Below, in pieces: positions 35,568 to 43,968 of a stretch of 64,000 bases of DNA. The translations under genes were made by a program, and so were the position numbers. The notes beneath the pieces were generated by a model. That model was not told where the DNA came from. It searched no databases and was given only the letters and a program-made list of their open reading frames with translations. Numbering within the stretch: position 1 is the first letter of the stretch; every line of letters begins with the position of its first letter. Source of the stretch: Fodinibius sp034521915 (GTDB taxonomy: Bacteria > Bacteroidota > Rhodothermia > Balneolales > Balneolaceae); the NCBI RefSeq assembly GCF_034521915.1, contig NZ_JAXHLU010000015.1, positions 124,001 through 188,000 on the forward strand, given 5' to 3'.

Positions 35568-36377
35568 ATGGATCGCAAGCTGAACGCTTTATTTCTATTT
35601 ATAGCGGTTGTCGTATTCATTACGGCTGCTAATACAGCACAGCAGTGGAACATACTGCTTGGAGTGTTATTGGCTGGTGTTTTCTCTTTAGCGGCTTTTG
35701 CTTTAGGCGGGCTGTCACTCGATGGTATGTTCTCAGCTATTGTTGTTGGCATGTTTGCTTATGGACTTGGAGGATGGAAGTTGGCCGTAGTGTTATTGTT
35801 GTTTTTTATAAGCAGCGTTACTGTTTCAGATCGATCGAAATGGCGCGCAGAAAACATTTCCCAAAATGTAAGGAGAGGGGGTTTACAAGTTTGGGCGAAT
35901 GGATTTTGGCTGGTCGTTTTTCTGATAAGTGCCACCGTTTTTAATGCACCCGCATTTTTGGTTGGAGCGTTAGCAGTAATTGCTACGGCAACAGCTGATA
36001 CGTGGGCCACAGAGCTGGGTAGCAGAACCCCAGACAGTACCTATCTGATTACAACCTTTAAACAAGTGAAGCCCGGGACGGATGGGGGAGTGAGTATGAA
36101 AGGAACAACAGCAGCTTTAATTGCAGCCGTGATGATTTCCGGGGTTAGTGTATACGTTTTTTCATTTCATTATTCAGTTTTTATACTCATTTTTGCAGCA
36201 GCTGTTTTGGGATGTCTTATTGATTCTTATCTTGGTGCTCTTTTTCAACAGAATAAACGCTCGGTAACGCTTCCGATTATTAATGGAGAAATTACCTTTT
36301 CGAATAATTTGGTCAATACAATATCGACAGGGATCGGCGGCTTACTGGCAATAACTTTAAAACTGTTTTTTGCATGA
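35568..36377 (+). CDS. DUF92 (TIGR00297) family membrane protein
   Basis: A 269-residue polytopic protein with about six or seven hydrophobic segments. Family-typical polar stretches are FFISSVTVSDRSKWRAEN (where relatives have a TKxG-like motif), ATADTWATELGSRT, KPGTDGGVSMKGT and LIDSYLGALFQ. These glycine- and Asp-rich loops lie between helices as in CTP-utilising phytol/dolichol kinase-like proteins of this family; in plants and cyanobacteria a DUF92 member (VTE6) acts as phytyl-phosphate kinase. An isoprenoid-phosphate role is possible but only inferred. Its stop overlaps the next start by 4 bases (ATGA). Confidence 0.88.
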   Translation: MDRKLNALFLFIAVVVFITAANTAQQWNILLGVLLAGVFSLAAFALGGLSLDGMFSAIVVGMFAYGLGGWKLAVVLLLFFISSVTVSDRSKWRAENISQNVRRGGLQVWANGFWLVVFLISATVFNAPAFLVGALAVIATATADTWATELGSRTPDSTYLITTFKQVKPGTDGGVSMKGTTAALIAAVMISGVSVYVFSFHYSVFILIFAAAVLGCLIDSYLGALFQQNKRSVTLPIINGEITFSNNLVNTISTGIGGLLAITLKLFFA

Positions 36378-37681
36378 AAAAAGTATGGTATAAGCGACTG
36401 CATTGGCAAATTATTATTGGACTTGTACTGGGATTAATATGGGGATTGGTGGCCAGCCTTGCCGGCTTCTCAAGCTTTACGGTTGACTATATACAACCTT
36501 TTGGAACCATATTTATAAATCTGTTGAAACTCATTGCCGTACCTCTGATTTTAGCGTCGCTTATTGTTGGGGTGACTAGCCTGAATGATATTGCCAAGCT
36601 TTCACGAATGGGGGGTAAAACTATTGGTATCTATCTAGTAACCACTATGCTTGCCATTACTATTGGATTGACAGTGGTAAATGTCATTCAGCCTGGAAAC
36701 TTTCTACCGGTTGAGACACAGGAACAACTGATGGCAGGATATCAGGATAATATTGAGGGAGCTGATCAATCCGCCCAGGAAGTTTTGGATCGCAGTCCAA
36801 TGTCTTTTTTGGTGGATATTGTTCCTGAAAACTTTTTTAAGGCGGCCTCTGATAATGGAAATATGCTCCAGGTTGTTTTCGTGGCTCTACTCATGGGAAT
36901 TGGCCTCATGCAGATTCCGAGCGAGAAAAGTAAGTCACTGGTTAATTTTTTTGATTCCCTGAATGAAGTCATCATCAAAATAGTAGACCTGATCATGAAA
37001 GTAGCACCTTATGGCGTTTTTGCTCTTATGGCGGGGGTAATTGTAGATCTTGCGGGTGATGATATTGGTCAGGCCTTGGATCTCTTGGGAGCACTGTTTT
37101 GGTATACCTTTGTAGTAGTACTTGGATTATTTTTGCATCTCATGATTGTGTATTCGGGACTGTTTAAGCTCTTTAGTAAGATGAAATTACGTGACTTTTT
37201 CAAAGCTATTCGCCCCGCTATGCTTTTGGGATTCAGTACCAGCTCCAGTGCAGCTACGTTACCGGTTACGATGGAGCGCGTCGAAAAAAATGTAGGTGTG
37301 GATGAAGAAGTTTCCAGTTTTGTACTGCCCATTGGAGCTACGATAAATATGGATGGAACCAGTCTTTACCAAGCAGTAGCTGCAGTATTTATTGCCCAGG
37401 CATTGGGGATGGATTTAGGAATTGCCCAGCAGATTACTATTGTATTGACCGCAACGCTTGCTTCTATCGGCTCGGCCGGTGTGCCCGGAGCAGGAATCAT
37501 TATGCTGGTTATCGTTTTACAAGCTATTCAGGTACCGGTAGAGGGTATTGCCCTGATTCTGGGTGTCGATCGCATTCTGGATATGTGCCGAACAGCGGTT
37601 AACATTACGGGTGATGCGGCTGTAGCTGTAGCTGTAGCTCATACCGAAGGACTACTGGGCGAAATGCATCTTGATGATTAA
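36374..37681 (+). CDS. Dicarboxylate/amino acid:cation symporter (DAACS family)
   Basis: A 435-residue inner-membrane secondary transporter of the glutamate/aspartate/dicarboxylate family (GltP/DctA type). Visible landmarks are FINLLKLIAVPLILASLIVGV (first conserved helix region, in parts), the serine-rich hairpin LGFSTSSSAATLPVTM (around residues 281-296), the substrate/cation helix IGATINMDGTSLYQAVAAVF, the GSAGVPGAG hairpin 2 and GVDRILDMCRTAVNITGDA with the substrate-coordinating Asp/Arg/Asn. Coupled with Na+ or H+; substrate specificity is not deducible. Translationally coupled to the DUF92 gene. Confidence 0.95.
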   Translation: MKKVWYKRLHWQIIIGLVLGLIWGLVASLAGFSSFTVDYIQPFGTIFINLLKLIAVPLILASLIVGVTSLNDIAKLSRMGGKTIGIYLVTTMLAITIGLTVVNVIQPGNFLPVETQEQLMAGYQDNIEGADQSAQEVLDRSPMSFLVDIVPENFFKAASDNGNMLQVVFVALLMGIGLMQIPSEKSKSLVNFFDSLNEVIIKIVDLIMKVAPYGVFALMAGVIVDLAGDDIGQALDLLGALFWYTFVVVLGLFLHLMIVYSGLFKLFSKMKLRDFFKAIRPAMLLGFSTSSSAATLPVTMERVEKNVGVDEEVSSFVLPIGATINMDGTSLYQAVAAVFIAQALGMDLGIAQQITIVLTATLASIGSAGVPGAGIIMLVIVLQAIQVPVEGIALILGVDRILDMCRTAVNITGDAAVAVAVAHTEGLLGEMHLDD

Positions 37682-37793
37682 TAGTTAATCTGAACGTTTG
37701 TTTTTCGATAAACTGTTTAAACTTCTAATATTTTAATCAAATATATTTCCTGCTTTACCTAATCTTGGATATGAATACAGAAGGCCTGAGCAT

Positions 37794-38693
37794 ATGACGG
37801 TAATCCGCCTGACATGGCTTTTTATTCTATGTAGTATTATTTCAAATTCTTTATTTGCTGCTCCCACCGAAATTCATGCGGATTCTTCGTCCTATGAACA
37901 AAAGCTTGAGGATGGAATTGATGCTTTTTATCGGGCTGACTGGATAGAAGCTAAGGCTGTATTTAAAGAACTGCAGCAGAAAAAACCTGGGGACTCACGA
38001 GCTTATTTTTTTGAGTCGATGATTCCTTTCTGGAAGTATTATTTTGGGGATCAATCTTCAAAAGCTGCCGAAACATTTCTTGATCAGTCAAAGCAAGCAA
38101 TTAAAATTAGTAAGCAACAGCTAAGTGAAAACTCCAGCGATACTACAATGGTATTAATGCTCAGTGGTTTATATGGGTACCGTAGTTTGGTAGCAGCTGC
38201 GGAAAAAAATTACAAAGAGGCCCTGCAAAGTGGCATGACCGGGTTTAAATATACGCGGCAGCTTTTGGCACTTGATGCCGATGATCCCAAAGCCTTAATT
38301 GGTAAGGGCATGTTTTACTATATGGTAGGAAGTGTACCCAATGGATTAAAATGGGCTACCAACATGATAGGGATGTCGGCCGATATGCAGGAAGGATTTG
38401 AAGTTTTGGAACAAGCAGCACGGTCTGATAGCTACGTAAGAAATGATGCCCAAATGATTTTGGCATATTTATATGAGCGGGAACAAAAAAATGAAAAGGC
38501 GCTGAAGCATTTAGAAGCATTGTCTGAGCGCTATCCCGGAAATATCATCTTCCAATATAATCGGGCGCGTCTTTTGGAAAAAACGAATAAGCTTGACCGT
38601 GCACGCGAAAACTATCAGATGGTTGCAACAATGGATACCAATACACTGGATATTTTAAAACAGAAAAGTAAAAACAGGTTGCATAAACTGTAA
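37794..38693 (+). CDS. Exported TPR-like hypothetical protein
   Basis: A 299-residue protein with a signal peptide (residues 1-22, ending SLFAAPTE). Helical repeats of TPR type follow: YEQKLEDGIDAFYRADW, AKAVFKELQQKKPGDSRAYFF, ALKHLEALSERYPGN and DRARENYQMVATM near the C-terminus. The middle contains a conserved-looking segment, LMLSGLYGYRSLVAAAEKNY, and GMFYYMVGSVPNGLKWATNM. I know no function; similar proteins are widespread in Bacteroidota envelopes. The flanking gaps (112 and 122 bases) are AT-rich without clear terminators. Confidence 0.8.
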   Translation: MTVIRLTWLFILCSIISNSLFAAPTEIHADSSSYEQKLEDGIDAFYRADWIEAKAVFKELQQKKPGDSRAYFFESMIPFWKYYFGDQSSKAAETFLDQSKQAIKISKQQLSENSSDTTMVLMLSGLYGYRSLVAAAEKNYKEALQSGMTGFKYTRQLLALDADDPKALIGKGMFYYMVGSVPNGLKWATNMIGMSADMQEGFEVLEQAARSDSYVRNDAQMILAYLYEREQKNEKALKHLEALSERYPGNIIFQYNRARLLEKTNKLDRARENYQMVATMDTNTLDILKQKSKNRLHKL

Positions 38694-38815
38694 TCTATTT
38701 ATTAAAAAATGTTTAATCCTTATTAATAAGCACTAAATTTTTGATAAATAGTACGAAAAATACTTAATTAGTTTATGACTAATAACATCATTATTCATTA
38801 TCCAATGTAGAGCGT

Positions 38816-41800
38816 ATGGGTATAGGGCTACCGAGTTATTCTATTAGAAAAATAATTTTTGTTTTAGCAATTCTTTTCTGTTTTGCTCTACAAGAGGGGT
38901 ATAGCCAATCTGCCGGTGATGTAGCCTTTACAGGCTTTAATGGAGAAGGATCTGATTCTCAAGATGGTTTTGCCGTTGTTTTATTAAGTAGTGTTTCGGG
39001 CAATCAAAAAATTCATTTCACAAGTGAAGAGTGGAACGGAAGTTCGTTTGCGGGTAGTGGCGGATCGATAACTTGGGAAGCTCCGGGCAGTGGTATTTCT
39101 GCTGGTAGTGTGTTGGTCTTTAAAGATGTTGAAGATACACCATCCGTAAATATTGGGACTATTACGGATGATACCAATATGAACTTGTCAGGTTTTGGCG
39201 ATGTGATTTACGCCTTTTTAGGACCAGATAAGGATACACCGTCTACGCCTACTGAAGATGCTTTTCTAGGAGCAATTGCTTCTGCTTCTGATTTATATAG
39301 CCAGTCAGATGGAATAGAAGGAACATTGGCTAACACAGGTCTTACGGAAGCAGGTAATGAGACAATTTTATTACCAGATAATATTGATAACGCTGAGTAT
39401 ATCGGTGATAGAAGCGGAAATACAACAAGTGGATACCTCTCACTATTAAATGATGTAGGCACCGAGGAAGCCACTGACGACAACTGGGATATTTATAAAG
39501 GAGAAGACATAGCGCCATTCCCACCTTTTGATAAAACTTCATTTACAATTGAATTACCACCAACTATAGCTTTTACATCATTAACGGAATCCGGTGATGA
39601 GGGAACCACAGTAAATTTAGAGATAGAGTTGGTTGAAGCGAATGGAGAAGCAGTCGATGTGGATGTTGCATTTTTGAGTGGATCCAGTACCGCAACTAAC
39701 GGCGATGATTTTACGCTAAACTCTTCGAGTTACATAACCCAAACCGTTAGTTTTTCTGATACGGATGCCAGCGGGACTACAAGAGCAGTTCCAATAGATT
39801 TAGAAGACGATACAAATTTTGAAGGGTCTGAAAAGGCAGTATTTCGGCTTCAGAATATTTCGACGGGTACTATCATTAATTCTTCCGATCTGACTCTTAC
39901 CATAGATGATAATGATAATCCGGATATTGTTATTAATGAAATTCATGCTGATTCAGATGCTAACAATGGAGATGCAGATGGCAATAGTAATGTAGATAGT
40001 AATGATGATGAATTTGTAGAGTTTGTCAATAATACTTCTTCAGATATTGATGTAAGTGGATGGACATTTTCTGACGAGACAAGCTTAAGACATACTTTTC
40101 CAGATGGTACTGTAATCCCTGCGAACGGTGTATTAGTTCTTTTTGGAGATGATGAGGTGAATCCAAAGGATACCTTTGGTGGTGCTATAGTACAAAGTTC
40201 TAATGAGTCACTCGAGTTAGGCTTAAATAATGGTGGAGACACAATTTATTTGAAAGATGATGATGGCAATGAAGTTATTAATTTGACATATCCCGATGCA
40301 TCCAATGATCAAACAATTGTTAGAGATCCTGAAATTACTGGTAGTAGTTTTGTTGATCACTCAACGGTTAGTGATAATAACAATCTTTTTTCCCCAGGTA
40401 CAAAAGTAGACGGGACCGCATTCGGTTCTAAATATGCTATGGGAATTCGTGGTAGTGAAGGTTGGCGTATGATATCTTCGCCCACGCAAAACACTTCTTT
40501 TGCAGACTTGTTTAGCAATCTCTGGATGCAGGGCGTTACCGGTTCTGATAATCCGAGTGGAAACGGGACACTTTTCTCATGGGATGAAACCGGAGGCGGT
40601 ACATTTAGTGCTCCAAATGATATGGGTAATAACATTACCACTGGTAAAGGCTACATTGTCTATGTTTTTGAGGATGATGAATTCAACACTCCCGGCATTC
40701 AGGGCGGTTTTCCGAAGGTTATAAATACTGATAATGCTGAAAATAGCAGTACGGTATCGGTGAATGTATCGGCCAGTGACAATGATGGTCAAAATGGTAT
40801 TGACAATAATGAAGGATGGAATTTGTTAGGTAATCCTTTTGGTACTGATCTTTCCGTTGGATCATTGATTAGCGCTATTGAAGATGTAGATCCTGTTGTG
40901 AATGCAAACATATATGTTTGGGATAATGAAGCTAATAGTGGGAATGGTGATTTTATCACATTGTCTGATGGTGATCGTATAGCACCCTTTCAGGCATTTT
41001 TTGTTCGATTTACTAATGAAGTTAATAGTGGTACGGTAACTTTTGATAAAAATGAGTTAGAAGCCAATACCGGTACTGAATTTTATAAGAATAATGCTGA
41101 GGATTCTTTTGTATTTAATGTAGAGTTGCATGGGAAAGAGTATTTTGATTCTTATTCACTAGAGTTCAGCGAAAACGGTACGGTCGATTTAGATCGTTAT
41201 GATGCCTATAAGCTATTTTCGCTAAATCCTAATTCAATAAATCTGTTTAGCATCCACGGCAACAATCGCCTGCAAAAAAATGAACTTCCCAAAGATTTAG
41301 AAACGAGTTTAGAAATACCCTTTTCATTTGATGCAAATGGTCGTACAAATCTAACCTTCCGCTGGGATAATATTGACGATCTTCCGAGTGACTGGGATAT
41401 TAAGCTTATTGATAAAGAAAAAAATAGAGAGATTGACTTACATGTTGCCGAAGAATATCAATTTACGATGTTATCAACTGCCCAGAAAAAAACAGCTGAT
41501 CAAGAAGGGCTTTTGAATAAGAGAAAAGGTAGTGAAGAGAATTCACGTTTTGTGCTTTCAGTGAGCCCTAATTTTGAAACATCCAGTGATAGTGAAATTC
41601 CCGAATCGGTTAAGCTAAATCCGAACTATCCCAATCCCTTTAATCCTACGACCACAATTCCATACGAAATTGCCGAAGATGCAGAAGTGAAACTGACTGT
41701 CTGGAACATGATCGGGCAAAAAGTAGCCACATTGGTTGATGGAATGGTTGAGGCAGGAACACATGAAGAAACCTGGAATGCCAATAATATGCCGAGCGGT

Positions 41801-41866
41801 ATTTATATCGCTCGTTTTGAAGTGGGTAATGAGGTCTTTACCCGGAAAATGACTTTGATAAAATAA
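38816..41866 (+). CDS. Large secreted protein: Calx-beta, lamin-tail and T9SS C-terminal sorting domain
   Basis: 1016 residues. The signal peptide spans about 1-31 (FCFALQEGYSQS). A beta-rich N-terminal domain runs to ~240. A Calx-beta-like repeat follows (about 245-360, with DGDDFTLNSSS-type and DTNFEGSEKAVFRL motifs). A lamin-tail domain covers about 370-510 (IVINEIHADSD, DDEFVEFVNNTS, NGVLVLFGDD). Next comes a GWRMISSPT / GWNLLGNPFGTD region common in surface proteins of this phylum. The last ~80 residues hold the NYPNPFNPTTTIPYEI start and FTRKMTLIK end of a FlgD-like/type IX secretion type A sorting domain. It is therefore probably exported through T9SS to the cell surface. A PID-CTERM-like small gene follows 12 bases later. 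Confidence 0.9.
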   Translation: MGIGLPSYSIRKIIFVLAILFCFALQEGYSQSAGDVAFTGFNGEGSDSQDGFAVVLLSSVSGNQKIHFTSEEWNGSSFAGSGGSITWEAPGSGISAGSVLVFKDVEDTPSVNIGTITDDTNMNLSGFGDVIYAFLGPDKDTPSTPTEDAFLGAIASASDLYSQSDGIEGTLANTGLTEAGNETILLPDNIDNAEYIGDRSGNTTSGYLSLLNDVGTEEATDDNWDIYKGEDIAPFPPFDKTSFTIELPPTIAFTSLTESGDEGTTVNLEIELVEANGEAVDVDVAFLSGSSTATNGDDFTLNSSSYITQTVSFSDTDASGTTRAVPIDLEDDTNFEGSEKAVFRLQNISTGTIINSSDLTLTIDDNDNPDIVINEIHADSDANNGDADGNSNVDSNDDEFVEFVNNTSSDIDVSGWTFSDETSLRHTFPDGTVIPANGVLVLFGDDEVNPKDTFGGAIVQSSNESLELGLNNGGDTIYLKDDDGNEVINLTYPDASNDQTIVRDPEITGSSFVDHSTVSDNNNLFSPGTKVDGTAFGSKYAMGIRGSEGWRMISSPTQNTSFADLFSNLWMQGVTGSDNPSGNGTLFSWDETGGGTFSAPNDMGNNITTGKGYIVYVFEDDEFNTPGIQGGFPKVINTDNAENSSTVSVNVSASDNDGQNGIDNNEGWNLLGNPFGTDLSVGSLISAIEDVDPVVNANIYVWDNEANSGNGDFITLSDGDRIAPFQAFFVRFTNEVNSGTVTFDKNELEANTGTEFYKNNAEDSFVFNVELHGKEYFDSYSLEFSENGTVDLDRYDAYKLFSLNPNSINLFSIHGNNRLQKNELPKDLETSLEIPFSFDANGRTNLTFRWDNIDDLPSDWDIKLIDKEKNREIDLHVAEEYQFTMLSTAQKKTADQEGLLNKRKGSEENSRFVLSVSPNFETSSDSEIPESVKLNPNYPNPFNPTTTIPYEIAEDAEVKLTVWNMIGQKVATLVDGMVEAGTHEETWNANNMPSGIYIARFEVGNEVFTRKMTLIK

Positions 41867-41878
41867 TGGAGAACTATT

Positions 41879-42076
41879 ATGAAAGGGTCAGAGAAGAAAA
41901 TTAAACTGTTTTTATTATCTCTTATTATTATAATCGGAGTATTGTTTGTCATTCCTGATTATGTTTTGGCACAGCCCGGATTACCCTCAGATCCCGAACA
42001 AACTCCCATTGATGGGGGACTGGGAATTTTGGCGGCTTTAGGCGGGGTGTATGCTATAAAAAAACTGCGCAATTAA
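41879..42076 (+). CDS. PID-CTERM-like small membrane protein
   Basis: A 65-residue protein with an N-terminal hydrophobic helix (about residues 9-26), a short polar middle ending QTPIDGG (residues 42-47), a second hydrophobic stretch GILAALGGVYAI and a basic end KKLRN. PIDGG-helix-KKxR is the tripartite pattern of the PID-CTERM sorting signal in Bacteroidota. Essentially the whole mature protein is the signal, so it is either a tiny surface peptide or a processed tag. GGAG precedes the ATG and the gene is 12 bases behind the large T9SS-type protein, which implies one transcript. Confidence 0.8.
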   Translation: MKGSEKKIKLFLLSLIIIIGVLFVIPDYVLAQPGLPSDPEQTPIDGGLGILAALGGVYAIKKLRN

Positions 42077-42192
42077 GAATAGATTTTTTGATCTAACCTA
42101 CTTTCTCTATTTTCAGTGAATCATACAGTATTTTAAACTGTTAAGACAACGATTATAATTCTAATAAGAATGGAGTACTCCTTTTAATACAA

Positions 42193-43011
42193 ATGCAATA
42201 TAAAAATATTCAGGGTCTTGAAGTGCCCGAAATTGGACTTGGAACCTATAAACTTCACGACAGAGAGTGTTCACAAGTAGTACGAAAAGCACTTGATATC
42301 GGTTATCGACACATTGATACCGCGCAAATGTATAAAAACGAGCAGGCGATAGCTGAAGCGCTGAATGTTTCAAATGTGCCTCGCGAAGATATCTTTTTAA
42401 GTACAAAAATATGGCATACGAATCTTGAAGCTGATGACGTACTTCAATCTACAGAGGAGACCTTGCGACAGTTAGATACTCCATATGTAGATCTGCTCAT
42501 GATTCATTGGCCCAATGATCAGTATGATTTGCGAAAAACGATTGAATCTATGCTGGTACTGCGCGATCAGGGTAAAGCGATGAATATTGGTGTCAGTAAT
42601 TTTCCACTGCACTTGCTTAAAAAAGTAAAAGAAGAAATTCGTGCTCCAATATTTTGTAATCAGGTCGAGTTTCATCCCTTTATCGATCAACTTGACCTTC
42701 TGGATTATGGAATCGAAAATGATATTATGATTACCGCGTATAGTCCATTGGCGCAGGGCAAGGTGATGGAAAATAAAGACTTGCAAGAAATTGCTGAAAA
42801 GTATGGCAAATCTCCCGCTCAAATTTCTCTTCGCTGGTTGATTGAGCAGGAAAATGTAGTAGCTATTCCTAAAGCTTCAAGTGAAGAGCATTTGCGTGAG
42901 AATTTTGATGTGTTCGACTTTTATCTCGAGGATGAAGATTTCGAGCGTATCGATCAGCTTGAGAAATCAATGCGTTTAGTAAATCCAAGTTTTGCGCCTG
43001 ATTGGGGATAA
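42193..43011 (+). CDS. Aldo/keto reductase
   Basis: A 272-residue NADPH-dependent oxidoreductase with TIM-barrel fold, of the 2,5-diketo-gluconate reductase-like AKR5 type. The catalytic tetrad is visible: Asp and Tyr in HIDTAQMYKNE (around residues 39-49), Lys in FLSTKIW and His in LLMIHWPND. NADP-binding elements are IGVSNFPLHLL, FCNQVEFHPF, YSPLAQGK and AIPKASSEEHLREN. Physiological substrate unknown. A strong terminator follows 32 bases after the stop. Confidence 0.95.
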   Translation: MQYKNIQGLEVPEIGLGTYKLHDRECSQVVRKALDIGYRHIDTAQMYKNEQAIAEALNVSNVPREDIFLSTKIWHTNLEADDVLQSTEETLRQLDTPYVDLLMIHWPNDQYDLRKTIESMLVLRDQGKAMNIGVSNFPLHLLKKVKEEIRAPIFCNQVEFHPFIDQLDLLDYGIENDIMITAYSPLAQGKVMENKDLQEIAEKYGKSPAQISLRWLIEQENVVAIPKASSEEHLRENFDVFDFYLEDEDFERIDQLEKSMRLVNPSFAPDWG

Positions 43012-43043
43012 GCTTCTACTAAGCAATAGAAAACTATTCTTAG

Positions 43044-43074
43044 TGCCCGATACTTTTAAAGTATCGGGCATTTT
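43044..43074 (+). terminator. Terminator after aldo/keto reductase gene
   Basis: Palindromic arms TGCCCGATACTTT and AAAGTATCGGGCA are followed immediately by TTTTCTATTT. The core is shared with the hairpins at 3873 and 43909. Confidence 0.9.
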
Positions 43075-43113
43075 CTATTTAAGAAGAAAGTGGAAATCCT
43101 CTATCTGTTATCT

Positions 43114-43845
43114 TTATCGGGATGTTGCCTTGGCTAAAGTTTTATCGTCGGATGCTCTTAAAATTTGGTGATGAAAATACTGGCTGTCTGAATCAGAGCT
43201 GCGTTTCTGAACTTCTACAATATCGGTATCACCCAAAACTGATTCTGCCATAAATTGAATGTCAATTTCGTTAACATTCGATCCATCCGGCAAACATGAA
43301 AGTGCCCATTCGATAAGACGAACATTATTAACGTGTCTATTGAGGTCAAGATCTGTTTTACGAACCTCAAATTCTTGCGAATAGTCTGCTTGATTTAGAT
43401 CAGAAAAACTAGCATCGGTAACTGGGAGGACATGATCAGTATCCTTTGGAGCCATTTCAAGAATCTTTTTGGGGATCCGAGCGGGGCGTCGACTTTGAAT
43501 ATTCATGATGAGCCAATAACTCAATGACCTGCCGAGAATGTCTCCGTTCTCATCCATAATCAAAAAATCACGGTAAGCACGCAGCCCGTCACCGCTGGAA
43601 GGCCAGGTTTTTATCGTAATCGTTTCTCTCCAATCGGGGAAACGATCCATTTTTACATGAAGTCGATGCAATACCCAGGTCAGTTCATCTTTTTGGAGAT
43701 CAGTAATGTCAAACTCCAATTCGCGGGCATGATTACCGGCTACTTCTTGCAATAAGTTACAGATGGCGGGGAGTGTTGCCTTTTGATTAAAGTCAATTTC
43801 TGATGCCCTTATTTTGAAGCACTCTTGAAAAGTTATTTCGCTCAC
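43114..43845 (-). CDS. Acyl-ACP thioesterase
   Basis: A 243-residue FatA/FatB-like thioesterase made of two hotdog domains, releasing free fatty acids from acyl-ACP in the cytoplasm. Domain 1 carries TLPAICNLLQEVAGNHARELEF and the LTWVLHRLHVKMDRFP strand-helix. Domain 2 carries the diagnostic DLDLNRHVNNVRLIEW (around residue 166), where the Asn-x-His of plant enzymes corresponds to NRHVNN. It ends at ...LAKATSR. A terminator hairpin and 123 bases separate it from the RND operon. It could feed the luxE/luxC-type fatty acid reductases elsewhere in this window, but no link is visible. Confidence 0.9.
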   Translation of the reverse strand: MSEITFQECFKIRASEIDFNQKATLPAICNLLQEVAGNHARELEFDITDLQKDELTWVLHRLHVKMDRFPDWRETITIKTWPSSGDGLRAYRDFLIMDENGDILGRSLSYWLIMNIQSRRPARIPKKILEMAPKDTDHVLPVTDASFSDLNQADYSQEFEVRKTDLDLNRHVNNVRLIEWALSCLPDGSNVNEIDIQFMAESVLGDTDIVEVQKRSSDSDSQYFHHQILRASDDKTLAKATSR

Positions 43846-43908
43846 TGCATTACTATTTGATTAAAAAGAGGAAGGTAAACAATCTGTTTGGTCTCTGAAA
43901 TAAAACAA

Positions 43909-43937
43909 ATCCCCGATACTTTTAAAGTGCCGGGGAT
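43909..43937 (-). terminator. Terminator after the RND efflux operon
   Basis: Arms ATCCCCGATACTTT and AAAGTGCCGGGGAT (one mismatched/wobble pair of positions) lie 32 bases beyond the stop of the second permease. Same palindrome family as 3873 and 43044. Confidence 0.75.
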
Positions 43938-43968
43938 ACTAGCTATAACTCCGAGTATGGTTATAGGA

